This document shows, piece after piece, positions 1 through 8,543 of a stretch of DNA of 27,337 nucleotides. The translations under genes were made by a program, and so were the position numbers. The notes below the pieces were generated by a model. It had not been told where the DNA came from. It was given only the letters and a program-made list of their open reading frames with translations, and did no database searches. This stretch comes from Basidiobolus ranarum (Eukaryota; Basidiobolomycota; Basidiobolomycetes; Basidiobolales), in NCBI GenBank assembly GCA_040143965.1, contig JASJQH010000123.1, positions 1 through 27,337 on the forward strand, read 5' to 3'. Position 1 is the stretch's first letter; every line of letters starts with the position of its first letter.

Positions 1-1
1 T

Positions 2-592
2 GACCAATGCTCCAATAGCGAATGGACACACATTACATGTGGTGAAGGAACTGTATGCAGCATGAGTGATAGCAAGACGCCTACATGTGTACTAAAGGAT
101 GGTGCAGGTGATAGTAGTGAGGAAACCTCTCCTAGTAGTGATATTACAGATGATGTTGAAGGTGACGATGATACCGAGGTAGAGCAATCAGGTGACATGG
201 AGTTGGAGAAGCGCGACCTTGATGAGGAGGATCATGAGAGCGACAATGAAGGCAATACCGTTAAGGAGGATGTCAGTAATGACGATGAAGATGATGACGA
301 CGGTGGTGCTGATAAGAATGAATGTAGTGCATCAGACCATGGCAATGGTAAGGAAAATGCTAAACATCAGCACACTGCCTTAGAGAAATGTGAGCAAGAA
401 GGCGTTTGTGGTGACGATGGGGATGATAATGAAGGTGACCATAGGGCTAATGATAGCGAGAACGATGGAGATGACGAAGAGAGCGATGATGAAGATAATG
501 ACGAAGAAGGTAGTGACGACGATGAAACTGAAAGTCAAGAGGAGTACGGCATGTCAAGTGGCTCAGACAATGCAGAGAGTGCTAGTGGCTAA
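2..592 (+). CDS. 3' part of a CBM19-like chitin-binding protein with acidic tail (partial at left edge)
   Basis: The frame is open from the left edge, so the ATG at 62 is probably internal rather than the start. The first 30 codons contain four cysteines (codons at 8, 38, 56 and 86) in the arrangement C-x9-C-x5-C-x9-C, with a G-T-V-C motif ending at 58 and a Trp at 23. This spacing resembles the carbohydrate-binding module family 19 seen in fungal chitinases and cell-wall proteins (typically ...W....C..GTVC......C). After that the protein is almost purely Asp/Glu/Ser/Gly, a low-complexity acidic tail coded by GAT/GAC/GAA-rich DNA. If the module is right, the protein would be secreted or wall-bound, but the N-terminus and any signal peptide lie outside the window. 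The frame stops at TAA 590-592, yet the same frame stays open and acidic to 787 (see next entry). It is unrelated to the F-box-like array that follows. The CBM19 identity is a motif-level judgement from about 30 residues. Confidence 0.5.
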   Translation, partial: DQCSNSEWTHITCGEGTVCSMSDSKTPTCVLKDGAGDSSEETSPSSDITDDVEGDDDTEVEQSGDMELEKRDLDEEDHESDNEGNTVKEDVSNDDEDDDDGGADKNECSASDHGNGKENAKHQHTALEKCEQEGVCGDDGDDNEGDHRANDSENDGDDEESDDEDNDEEGSDDDETESQEEYGMSSGSDNAESASG

Positions 593-787
593 CATAATGA
601 AGTGATAAAGCGTGACGAAAATAGTGGTGATGATGAAGGTGATAATGGTGATAAAGATGTTAATGAGAAAGATAATGAAGATGATGGTGAGGGTGACAAT
701 GAAAATGAGGGTGACACTGATGATGAGAAGGAAAATGGTAATGTCCAAGAGTACAACCTAATCAATAACCATGCTGATCATGGATAG
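593..787 (+). other. In-frame acidic continuation after the TAA; possible second exon
   Basis: Directly after the TAA at 590-592 the same frame continues with no stop until TAG 785-787 and is again rich in Asp, Glu, Gly and Asn. Residues coded around the stop (about 545-624) are clearly less acidic than those on both sides. A candidate intron fits this stretch: donor GTACGG at 544, a CTAAC branch-like site at 588-592, and acceptor ATAG ending at 624. Its length is 81 nt, a multiple of three, and removing it deletes the stop and joins the two acidic blocks in frame. The alternative is a nonsense mutation or a true stop followed by non-coding repeat DNA. Only cDNA can decide. Confidence 0.4.
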
Positions 788-1171
788 TATTTACAACAGC
801 AGAACGACAAGAATGAAGAAAATCTCTTGTTTTATTTTTAGCCAATATCATAGTGTTAGTGACTTTGGTAAACTTTTAGTGAAGTTTACAAGTCAAACCT
901 ATCGTGATTTGCAATCTGTTTTTTATTAACATGCATTGGAAACATTTCTAAATGTTACCAAATAACTAGACTGATAATATTTATGTGTATATCCACAGCT
1001 ATCTCATAGCTTTTAGACTGCTATATTGAGCCTTATTATCTGTTGATTTACAGCTCACCCAATCAATCAGTCTCCCATAGTGTCTGTTTAGTATAGGTTG
1101 AAAATCTTGGTAAACTCTTTTCACATATTTCATTACAATTGCCACTGACATATCCAGAGATTTTAGTTTAA
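788..1171. other. Spacer without recognisable gene
   Basis: This is A+T-rich DNA between the acidic-tail gene and the truncated F-box family copy A. I looked for the N-terminal F-box block of the family here, which would have been expected directly upstream of copy A, and found none. No tRNA or strong inverted repeat was seen. Confidence 0.5.
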
Positions 1172-2554
1172 TTCATCAAATTCTTATGTACCTTAACTGA
1201 GATAAAGATCCCTAATTTGATTGATTTGAAGCGCAGCGGAATTCGGCCAGATGCACAAATCTTAGAAATAATCCAAATCCTGAAACAACCTCAAGTTATT
1301 GATATGGATGATTCCTATGATTTTTGTCAGTATCTTCAAGGCTCTACTACTGATCACCTTCGAGTTTTTCGTGGCCCACTCATCAAATATAATGAAGAAA
1401 TACAAGGCTGGGATTCGATATCTTTCCTTCAGCGATGTCCCAAATTGGAAAAAGTTCGGTTTAATCCGACTCAACCAAATACTTTCAAATGGGCAGTGAA
1501 GAGGCGTGATTTACTTACAGCATCTGATCTAGAATTAGGCCGTAGCTCAACTTCCAAATTGGTTCCTCTTCAAGATGTCCACATGCAGTGTCAGTATTGT
1601 ACTTCTCTTTCCATTGTACAGGATATCGTCTATGCTTTCAGGAATACAATTAAGAGTATCACTGTGGAGGAACATTTACACCCTAGATTCCATTTTAACC
1701 CTGAACCTCTCCGTTGGGATTGGTTGCTACCCAACCTTGTAAAGATCCATATTGATGAAACAGATTTCACGTTATTTGATTTTGGATCACTCAATCTGTG
1801 CCCGTCTCTGGAAGATCTCCACCTAACTGGCGGGTATGGAGACATCGATTGTGACGTTATACCAGAATTTGGACCCATACTTAAGCTGCCAAATCTTCGG
1901 AATATCCAACTAGAATATGAAATATCTTTTCAATTCGATCTCGCTTCTCTCCAATACTCGCCATTACTGGAAACACTCATAATTTCCAATGATGTCCCAC
2001 TTAGTGAGGATGACGAATCTCCTATGATACGACCAACAGATTCACCTTGTTGGGAGTGGACCTGGGACTGGTATTTACCACATTTAAAGAGAATGGACCT
2101 AACTGGGGAATCAGCTTTTCTCTTTCAATTCCGTTTTATATCTTCGTGCCCTTCATTACAATATCTCAGGCTTGATACTGATGAGTATGAGCGATCAATG
2201 TCATTAGATCAGATAGCTCGAACTGGGGTACTTTTACCATCTGCATACAAGAATCAAGTCAATGAAGTCAAGCATAGGTTCGAGTTTGCTCTTCAAGGAA
2301 GGTGGGAAATGTCCAAATATACATTGCATGTTCTCTTACTACAATACATGCCTCATGTTACAGATATCGACTTTTCTTGCGCTAATAGAATAGATCCTCT
2401 GGGTGTCATAGATGTAACCCAAAAACTATCACATGTTCGAAATGTAACGTTTAACTTGGCTTGCCATGATCCTGATATTGAAGATACTTTGAAATACTTG
2501 AGCGAACATGGCAGAGGTACATTTGGTTCCGTGAATTACACAATGCTACAGTAA
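1172..2554 (+). pseudogene. Copy A: 5'-truncated F-box-family protein, LRR-like body only
   Basis: The frame opens after TAA 1169-1171. Homology to the other copies begins at about 1190 with the motif TLTEIKIP, which lies near residue 210 in complete copies. From there it runs to the normal family ending (GSVNYTM) and stop at 2552-2554. The F-box-like N-terminus and the 'YLLLASSNLLPEL' and 'PFTVNYLDYYTE' blocks are absent. The first in-frame ATG is at 1304, which would give 416 residues starting inside the motif 'VIDMDDSYDF'; upstream only TTG and similar codons exist. The body is uninterrupted for more than 1.3 kb, including both Trp motifs (RWDWLLPNLVKIHI and WTWDWYLPHLKRMDL) and the LFQFRF.SSCPSL block. 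It is either a recently truncated pseudogene or a functional F-box-less variant; the lack of any decay inside the frame leaves the second open. Subgroup by eye: closest to copy D (YDFCQYLQG.TT.HLRVF). Confidence 0.6.
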
Positions 2555-3005
2555 TCTGCATCACATCTAAGATACACCATATGAGATCGGATAACCGTCA
2601 ACTTCCTGTAGCTTCTTCGTAAAAGTTTATACTGAATTTTAATTATTTGACCGTTATAACTTCGCAAAAAGCAGAAATAGGTTGAAGTTCCATGTTATAT
2701 TTCTAACCAGTATTGTTACAAATTAACCTGAAAGTATTATTAAATCCATTTATATGAAAATGCTCTTCTATTTATTTAAATATGGACTTTTTGGTGGCAT
2801 CTTAACAACGGGTTTAGTGATTATTTGTCCTAGTGACCCCAGTAACTCTAAGGTCACTGGAATTGAATTAGCCAAAGATTTTAGGCGTCGTGACTGCTTT
2901 TAGTGTAGTGTTTAGGCATTACTGCGGCATTGTTTTCATAATAACAATTTAATTCTGCTCAGTGGTATCACGCCTCTCTTCACTCACATTACTTCAGCAT
3001 CAAAC
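2555..3005. other. Spacer A-B (5' region of copy B)
   Basis: A+T-rich spacer without a gene. It contains a small inverted repeat with 7-bp perfect arms (AGTGACC at 2832-2838 and GGTCACT at 2852-2858) and a block at 2890-2933 that is repeated upstream of copy C (listed separately). No family relic was recognised here. Confidence 0.5.
2890..2933 (+). promoter_or_regulatory. Upstream block shared with copy C
   Basis: Starts GTGACTGCTTTTAGTGTAG, followed after a short divergent stretch by an ACTGCGGCATT-like element. The same order occurs upstream of copy C (GTGACTGTTTTTATTGTAG at 5373, then ACTGCGTCATT). It lies about 115 bp before the copy B ATG, against about 140 bp in C. Both blocks are in a promoter-like position, but conservation may simply reflect common descent of the duplicated unit. 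Confidence 0.35.
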
Positions 3006-4997
3006 ATGTCGCTACCTCAATTATCGACCGAGATACTTGCACTTATCGTTTTACACTTAACAAACGATAGGCAGACACTACATTCCCTACTCACAGTCAA
3101 CAAGGTTTTCTTCAAGGTCAGTGCACCTATTCTGTATAAGAATCCTTTCCGTCCCTGGTTTTGGCCTAATATTGTGATTAAAGGAACCTACGAGATTCTA
3201 TATCTTTTTCTCGCTTCTTCAAACCTTCTACCTGAGCTGGAAGAAATCTTGGACTGGGGCTTAGTAGAATGGAGCCCTCCAACTGCTCCTTTCACAGTAA
3301 ACTATTTAGATTACTACACTGAGATAGACTACTTTCAGTGGAGATATGCTTTCAATAGGGCTTTTTATTATCCTGGAAGATACTCTAGAGATGTCTTTGG
3401 GTTTGGTGATATCATCCATATCTTATTTTGCAAGCATAATGCGGAGAAGATCAAGACACTTTATATTCCAATATTGAAGGTCGCACCCTACTTTCCGATA
3501 GTTACAAGATTGTCTTCTCTGCGAAGAATCAAATTTCGTAGGGTTCATAAAGATAGCAGTAACAAAAATATTATGACAATACAAGAAGCGATCCAGTTTG
3601 TTAAGACTCATGTTGAGACCTATGGTGATGCCTTAACTGAGATTAGCATTCCTAATATGAGAGACTGGCACTATGCAGGAGTTCAGTCGGACGTAAAAAT
3701 TGAAGATGTAGTTAATATCTTAAAACGGCCACAAGTAATTGAAGTGAGTGACTCTTATCATTTTTGCGAGCATCTTCAACCTCATAGTACAGAGCATCTT
3801 CGAGTCTTTAAAGGACCGTTCATTAGTGACCAAAGAAGAATAGATGATTGGGACTCAGCATCTTTCTTTAAGCGTTGTCCTAAATTGGAAAAAATTCGCT
3901 TCACTTCGTTTCGATCCAATAGTTTTAAATGGGCAGTAGAGAGGCGCACCTTGCTTACAGCCTCTGGATCAGAATCAATCATTTCGGTAGATAGCAAGCT
4001 ACCACCCCTTCAAGATTTAGAAATGTTGTGTAGGGGATTAGATGCTCTACCCATTGTCCAGGATATTATCTATGCTTTCAGAAATACAATTAGAAGAATC
4101 ACTGTGAAAGATGATAAACCTTTTGGACAATATCCTAAGCCTCTCTGTTGGGATTGGTTGCTACCCAACCTGGTAAAACTACATATCGATGGAGCAGATT
4201 TTACATTGTTTTTCCTGGGATCACTGAACGTATGCCCGTCTTTGGAAGAACTCTGTCTAATTAGCAAGAATGACTTTCATGATCGCCGTATTATAACTAA
4301 ATTTGGCCCAATACTTAAGCTACCAAAACTTCGAAAAATTCGATTAATGCATATGATATCTTACGAATTCAACTTTGGCTCTCTCCTATACTCACCTTTA
4401 CTGGAATCACTCACACTTTTTGAAACACGCTCCTCTCTTCCGTTACGACCAACTTATTGGACATGTACATGGACCTGGGACTGGTATATGCCACGCTTAA
4501 AGGTGGTGAATCTAACTGGAGAATCGGCCTTTCTATTTCAATTCGGCCTATTAGACTCATGCCCACCACTAGAGTGTCTCATACTGAACACTAGGAGTCA
4601 CCGTAGATCGTTATCCATGGATGATATACCTCGAATAAATTTGCCTTTACCTATACGGTCTGGGCCTGTGAGGCGAGCACGACAAACAGATGGATTCAGA
4701 AATAAAGTAACATTTGGGCTCCGTGGAAAGTGGAAACTCTCAAGGAAGATGTTATCTACTCTCATCCAACGATACATGCTACATGTCACTCACTTTGATC
4801 TAACTGACATTGAAGGATTAACCGCTCTGGATATCATAATTGCAACCCAAAATTTGCCTCATGTTGTAGATGTTAGGTCGACAGCATGTTTGACCAACGA
4901 TGACATTTTACAAACTGGTATGGATGTACGAAACGTTCCCTATTATGGCGTTGGTGAGATCGGCTCTGTGAAATACAGAATGGTGTGGCCTCATTGA
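3006..4997 (+). CDS. Copy B: F-box-like/LRR-like protein, 663 aa
   Basis: Complete intronless frame. The start ATG at 3006 is supported by the same Met-x-x-P-Q-L-S-T-E-I start in copy C. Residues 1-50 form an F-box-like segment (LPQLSTEI..LIV..L...TLHSLLTVNK.FF...APILYKNPF), known in this family as the Skp1-docking part of SCF ubiquitin ligases. Residues 62-120 carry conserved blocks around LASSNLLPEL and PFTVNYLDYYTEIDY. Residues 137-213 contain LFCKHNAEKIK, YIPIL, RLSSLRRIKF and FVKTHVETYGDALTEI. Residues 380-530 form an LRR-like body with two Trp repeats, CWDWLLPNLVKLHI at 381-394 and WTWDWYMPRLKVVNL at 489-503, followed by the block GESAFLFQFGLLDSCPPLE. The C-terminal part (570-660) ends GSVKYRM, the family ending. 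The closest relative is the next gene, copy C. No substrate can be predicted; a role as a ubiquitin-ligase receptor is inference from architecture alone. Confidence 0.8.
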   Translation: MSLPQLSTEILALIVLHLTNDRQTLHSLLTVNKVFFKVSAPILYKNPFRPWFWPNIVIKGTYEILYLFLASSNLLPELEEILDWGLVEWSPPTAPFTVNYLDYYTEIDYFQWRYAFNRAFYYPGRYSRDVFGFGDIIHILFCKHNAEKIKTLYIPILKVAPYFPIVTRLSSLRRIKFRRVHKDSSNKNIMTIQEAIQFVKTHVETYGDALTEISIPNMRDWHYAGVQSDVKIEDVVNILKRPQVIEVSDSYHFCEHLQPHSTEHLRVFKGPFISDQRRIDDWDSASFFKRCPKLEKIRFTSFRSNSFKWAVERRTLLTASGSESIISVDSKLPPLQDLEMLCRGLDALPIVQDIIYAFRNTIRRITVKDDKPFGQYPKPLCWDWLLPNLVKLHIDGADFTLFFLGSLNVCPSLEELCLISKNDFHDRRIITKFGPILKLPKLRKIRLMHMISYEFNFGSLLYSPLLESLTLFETRSSLPLRPTYWTCTWTWDWYMPRLKVVNLTGESAFLFQFGLLDSCPPLECLILNTRSHRRSLSMDDIPRINLPLPIRSGPVRRARQTDGFRNKVTFGLRGKWKLSRKMLSTLIQRYMLHVTHFDLTDIEGLTALDIIIATQNLPHVVDVRSTACLTNDDILQTGMDVRNVPYYGVGEIGSVKYRMVWPH

Positions 4998-5513
4998 ATT
5001 ACAATGTAATAAGTATTCAAGTGGTAATTCAACGCTTCTGAAGAGGTATCTTATGACATTGTAACACCATAGAATCAAAGTAGGCAGCATATATATGTCA
5101 AATACATGGTATACAAATATGCTTTGTAAGATTGGAATAAAACTACTGAGTTAAATGGACTACAAATTCACAATAAACTTGAATGCCAACTAAATTTCAG
5201 TTATGGAAGCTTCTGAATTTTAATGATATTCACATGATTAAAAAATCTGCCTGAACTTACATTTTAAGCCATTTTAATAATAGATTTGGTGATCTGAATT
5301 ACTTCGCCCTGACAGACCCAATGAGCTATCAAGCCAATCATATTTCGAAATTTCCATCAATATTCTTGTAATGTGACTGTTTTTATTGTAGAGTTACGGT
5401 ACTGCGTCATTACTTCAATACTCAGCATATCCAAGGAATAATCAAAACTCTCTTCTGACTCAGTCATCCTCACCGTATTTCACTCTCATTCAGCATTAGG
5501 ATTTACTCTAAAC
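4998..5513. other. Spacer B-C (5' region of copy C)
   Basis: A+T-rich spacer of about 0.5 kb without recognisable relic copies. The only structured element I can support is the block at 5373-5416 shared with the copy B upstream region. Confidence 0.5.
5373..5416 (+). promoter_or_regulatory. Upstream block shared with copy B
   Basis: GTGACTGTTTTTATTGTAG followed by ACTGCGTCATTAC, matching the block at 2890-2933 in order and spacing. It is located about 140 bp before the copy C ATG. A conserved core promoter or a duplication remnant are both possible. Confidence 0.35.
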
Positions 5514-7514
5514 ATGACACTGCCTCAATTATCAACTGAGATACTTACACTTATAGTTTCACACTTTACACTTGATAAGCACACTCTTCATTCCCTACTC
5601 ACAGTCAACAAATTGTTCTTCAAGGTCAGTGCACCTATCCTATACAAGAATCCTTTCCGTCCCTCCCTTTGGCCTAACGAAACCGTAGTCCGAGCGCGAG
5701 AGATTCTATACCTTCTCTTCGCCTCAGCGAACCTTTTACCTGAGTTGACAGAAATCACAACAGAAATATTGGACTGGGGTTTAACAGAGTGGGAGCCTCC
5801 AACCGCCCCATTTACAACAAACTATCTAGATTACTATACTGATATTGACTACTTTCAGTGGGAAAATGCTTATGACAGTACTTTCTTTTACATTTTACAG
5901 CATTCTAGTGATGACTTTGGGTTTGGTCATATTATCCATTTCTTATTTTGCAAATATAATGCGGAGAAGATTAAGACTATTTACATACCAATATTGGATG
6001 TTAAACCTTACTTACCAATAGTTAAGAGATTATCTTCCCTGCGAAGAATCGAATTTCGTAGGGTTCACACTGATGAATGCGCTTGCGCCAGAGAGCAAGG
6101 TATCGTGACGTTACGTGATGCTATTGAGTTTGTCAAAACTCATGTTGAAACCTATAGCGATACCTTGGCTGAGTTAAAATTTCCGGATTTGACTGACATG
6201 AAAAGTGAAGGAGTCCCGTCGGACGTAAAAATTGAAGACATAGTCCATATCTTAAAACGGCCTCAAGTAATTGAAGTGGATGACTCTTATCGTTTTTGCC
6301 GGTATCTTCAACCTTATAGTACGGAACATCTTCAAGTCTTTAGTGGACCGTTCATTTGCTATGATGGAAGAATACAGAATTGGGACTCGGCGTCGTTCTT
6401 TAAGCGTTGTCCAAAATTGGAAAAAATCCGCTTTAGCTCGTTTCGATCCGATAGTTTTAAATGGGCAGTAGAGAGGCGTGCCTCACTTACAGCTTCTAGG
6501 CCAGAATCAATCAGTTCGGTAGATAACGAACTGCCACCCCTTCAAGATGTAGAGATGTTGTGTATGAAGTTAGCTATTCTTCTCATTGTTCAGGATATCA
6601 TCGATGCTTTCAGAAATACAATTAGAAGCATCACTGTGAAAGATGGTAAGCCCATTGAACACGATCCTGAGCCTCTCGGTTGGGATTGGCTGCTTCCCAA
6701 CCTTGTAAAGATTGACATTACTGAGGCGGATTTTTCATTATTTGACTATGAATCACTTAACTTGTGTCCGTCTTTGAAAGAACTATCCTTAATTGGCAAG
6801 TATGAGTATCGTCGTAGGAGTACTGTGACTAGATTTGGCCCAATACTTAAGCTACCAAAACTTCGAAAAATTCATCTAGAGTTTGGGATATCTTACAAAT
6901 TCAACTTTAACTCTCTACAATACTCACCTTTGCTGGAATCACTCACGCTTTGCGAGGTGGGCTCATCTCTTCCGATACGATCAGCAGACTCACCTTGCTG
7001 GACCTGGAATTGGAATATGCCATGCTTAAAGAAGATCGATCTAACTGGAGAGTCGGCTTTTCTATTTCAATTCGGCTTATTAGATTCATGTCCACCACTC
7101 GAGTGTCTCAAACTGAACACCGGGGAATACCATCGATCATTATCCATGGATGAGATACCTCGAATAGATTCACCTTTACTTTCTGAATCTGTTAGTCTAG
7201 TAGGACCAAGAAATGTATTCAGTGGTAAATCAACATTTGAGCTCTGTGGAGAGTGGGAACTTTCCGAAAAGGCGCTAACAGCTCTTTTACAACGATACAT
7301 GTTACATGTCACTCATATTGATCTTGGTGATACTGAAGGATTAACCGCTCTGGAAGTCATAAATGCAACTAAAAATTTGCCTCATGTTATAGATGTCAGC
7401 TCTACATTATGTTTGACGGATGATGATATCGAACAAACCGGAATGGATATGACTGACTTTTTCCAATATGGCATTGGTACGATCGGCTCCGTGGATTACA
7501 GAATGGACTGGTAA
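5514..7514 (+). CDS. Copy C: F-box-like/LRR-like protein, 666 aa
   Basis: Complete intronless frame whose N-terminus is nearly identical to copy B (MTLPQLSTEI, then TLHSLLTVNKLFFKVSAPIL), which fixes the start. The F-box-like segment is residues 1-50. Middle blocks FTTNYLDYYTDIDYFQW, LFCKYNAEKIK and RLSSLRRIEFRRV are present. Residues about 186-197 form a Cys-containing loop (ECACAREQG) that differs in every copy. The LRR-like body has GWDWLLPNLVKIDI (about 389-402) and WTWNWNMPCLKKIDL (about 496-510). In the second Trp motif the aspartate of the usual W-x-W-D-W is replaced by Asn (WTWNW). It ends GSVDYRMDW, the same ending found in the decayed relic at 11178-11303, so this subgroup once had another member downstream. 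B and C are probably a tandem duplicate pair. Confidence 0.8.
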   Translation: MTLPQLSTEILTLIVSHFTLDKHTLHSLLTVNKLFFKVSAPILYKNPFRPSLWPNETVVRAREILYLLFASANLLPELTEITTEILDWGLTEWEPPTAPFTTNYLDYYTDIDYFQWENAYDSTFFYILQHSSDDFGFGHIIHFLFCKYNAEKIKTIYIPILDVKPYLPIVKRLSSLRRIEFRRVHTDECACAREQGIVTLRDAIEFVKTHVETYSDTLAELKFPDLTDMKSEGVPSDVKIEDIVHILKRPQVIEVDDSYRFCRYLQPYSTEHLQVFSGPFICYDGRIQNWDSASFFKRCPKLEKIRFSSFRSDSFKWAVERRASLTASRPESISSVDNELPPLQDVEMLCMKLAILLIVQDIIDAFRNTIRSITVKDGKPIEHDPEPLGWDWLLPNLVKIDITEADFSLFDYESLNLCPSLKELSLIGKYEYRRRSTVTRFGPILKLPKLRKIHLEFGISYKFNFNSLQYSPLLESLTLCEVGSSLPIRSADSPCWTWNWNMPCLKKIDLTGESAFLFQFGLLDSCPPLECLKLNTGEYHRSLSMDEIPRIDSPLLSESVSLVGPRNVFSGKSTFELCGEWELSEKALTALLQRYMLHVTHIDLGDTEGLTALEVINATKNLPHVIDVSSTLCLTDDDIEQTGMDMTDFFQYGIGTIGSVDYRMDW

Positions 7515-8543
7515 TTCTCAGCTTGATTTATGAGTTGACTGTAATGCTTTTCAAAGACTCTAGAGTGATATGGCCTATGGTATGATTGGCTGCGTAGGTT
7601 AGAGAAAGGGATGCTGGTCGCTTTGGCTGAATGGCGGACGCTAGTAGAGATATTAAGACAGAGTTAAGAGTGAGCTTTGGTTATGTCAAGCTTTATTTAT
7701 CACAAAGAACTAAAATTTGAACTGGTCGTATTACCATCACTGATTACGAAATGTGTCGGCTTCAAAACTCATTAATTTGGAGATTCAGGCATTCATGTAA
7801 ATACAGCTCAAAGAAACATACCTGGTGAATGTTTATGGAGTATCTCAATGACAGGAGTATCAAGACTATTTTGACCATAATGAATTCAGTAGTACATCAA
7901 CATTTTGACTGTGGAAGAAGTGTACACTCTCCAGGAAGACTTTCACTTTAAATAAATGCAATGTATTAACTTGATGTTACCGTAGGCGATAAATTACTGA
8001 AGAGAGGCCTGGTTGGTCCTGTGTGAATAACAAAAACAGCCTGGTCTGTTAAAATGCCTTGGCTTTATATTATAACTATCACATAGTGTGCTAAAGTAAT
8101 CACCCATCAGCTAACCCTTGGGTTGTTGTCGACAAGTAATTGAACATTTTAATAATAACTTTGGTATAAACAAGAGTGGTGAGTGCATATCACGCTTCGA
8201 TGCTCCTTGTAATTTTTGACAATGACATTAACAGAAAAGGTAGTCAAGGACTAACCGTACTAATGCCAAAAAAGTGTCTTAGTGGGCTAGAACATGTCAA
8301 TGTGTATTTATGCGAATTACTACTCATTGTAAGTATCAACCTAATTCTAACCTATGATTTTTCTGTTGGTCACCTGAAACCCATTATTCGCCATCATCAC
8401 TTGGGATGTATCTTGAGTATAGAACTGCAACGTTGTGTGGAGTTCCAGCATATAATCATAATAGTCATCTTTCCCATATTAATTTACATCAGCATCATCA
8501 CATACGGCTCTTCATTCTATCACAACTGAAATTTACCTTGAAA
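7515..8543. other. Spacer C-D with one family relic
   Basis: About 1 kb without an intact gene. A family relic occurs near 7875-7945 (listed separately). The stretch 7565-7690 is noticeably richer in G than its surroundings and matches nothing I recognise. Just upstream of copy D there are two overlapping open frames (8176-8529 and the 5' extension from 8406) that I do not accept as genes. Confidence 0.45.
7875..7945 (+). pseudogene. Relic of an F-box-family copy (C-terminal region)
   Basis: The DNA parallels copy C around 7210-7275: AATGAATTCAGTAGTACATC here against AATGTATTCAGTGGTAAATC there, followed by CAACATTTTGACTGTGGAAG against CAACATTTGAGCTCTGTGGA. It corresponds to the block 'F.L.GKWELS.K' and is frameshifted and non-coding. 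The sequence just before it (about 7835-7870) may continue the relic weakly. Confidence 0.5.

Noticed and set aside
192-605. Met/Lys-rich frames overlapping the acidic tail
   Set aside because: They are +1 shadows of ATGA/GATG-rich repeat DNA; the acidic frame is the one joined to the cysteine module.
563-748. Antisense Ile/Thr/Phe-rich open frame opposite the acidic tail
   Set aside because: The reverse complement of GAT/GAA-rich DNA always reads as hydrophobic Ile/Phe/Thr-rich codons; it is a composition artefact.
1630-1878. Antisense frames inside the F-box-family genes, recurring at the same place in several copies (1630, 4070, 13262, 25729)
   Set aside because: Recurrence follows from conservation of the sense strand; none has a start context or features independent of the sense gene.
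2832-2858. Small inverted repeat AGTGACC/GGTCACT as an operator or terminator
   Set aside because: Only 7-bp arms, a single occurrence and no counterpart upstream of other copies; expected by chance in a window of this size.
8176-8529. Open frame of 117 codons upstream of copy D, hydrophobic C-terminal part
   Set aside because: It begins at a non-ATG codon, overlaps the 5' region of copy D in another frame, and resembles nothing; A+T-rich spacer easily gives such hydrophobic frames.
8406-8543. 46-codon 5' extension of copy D
   Set aside because: No other copy has it, and the family start (Met before the F-box-like segment) is at 8544.
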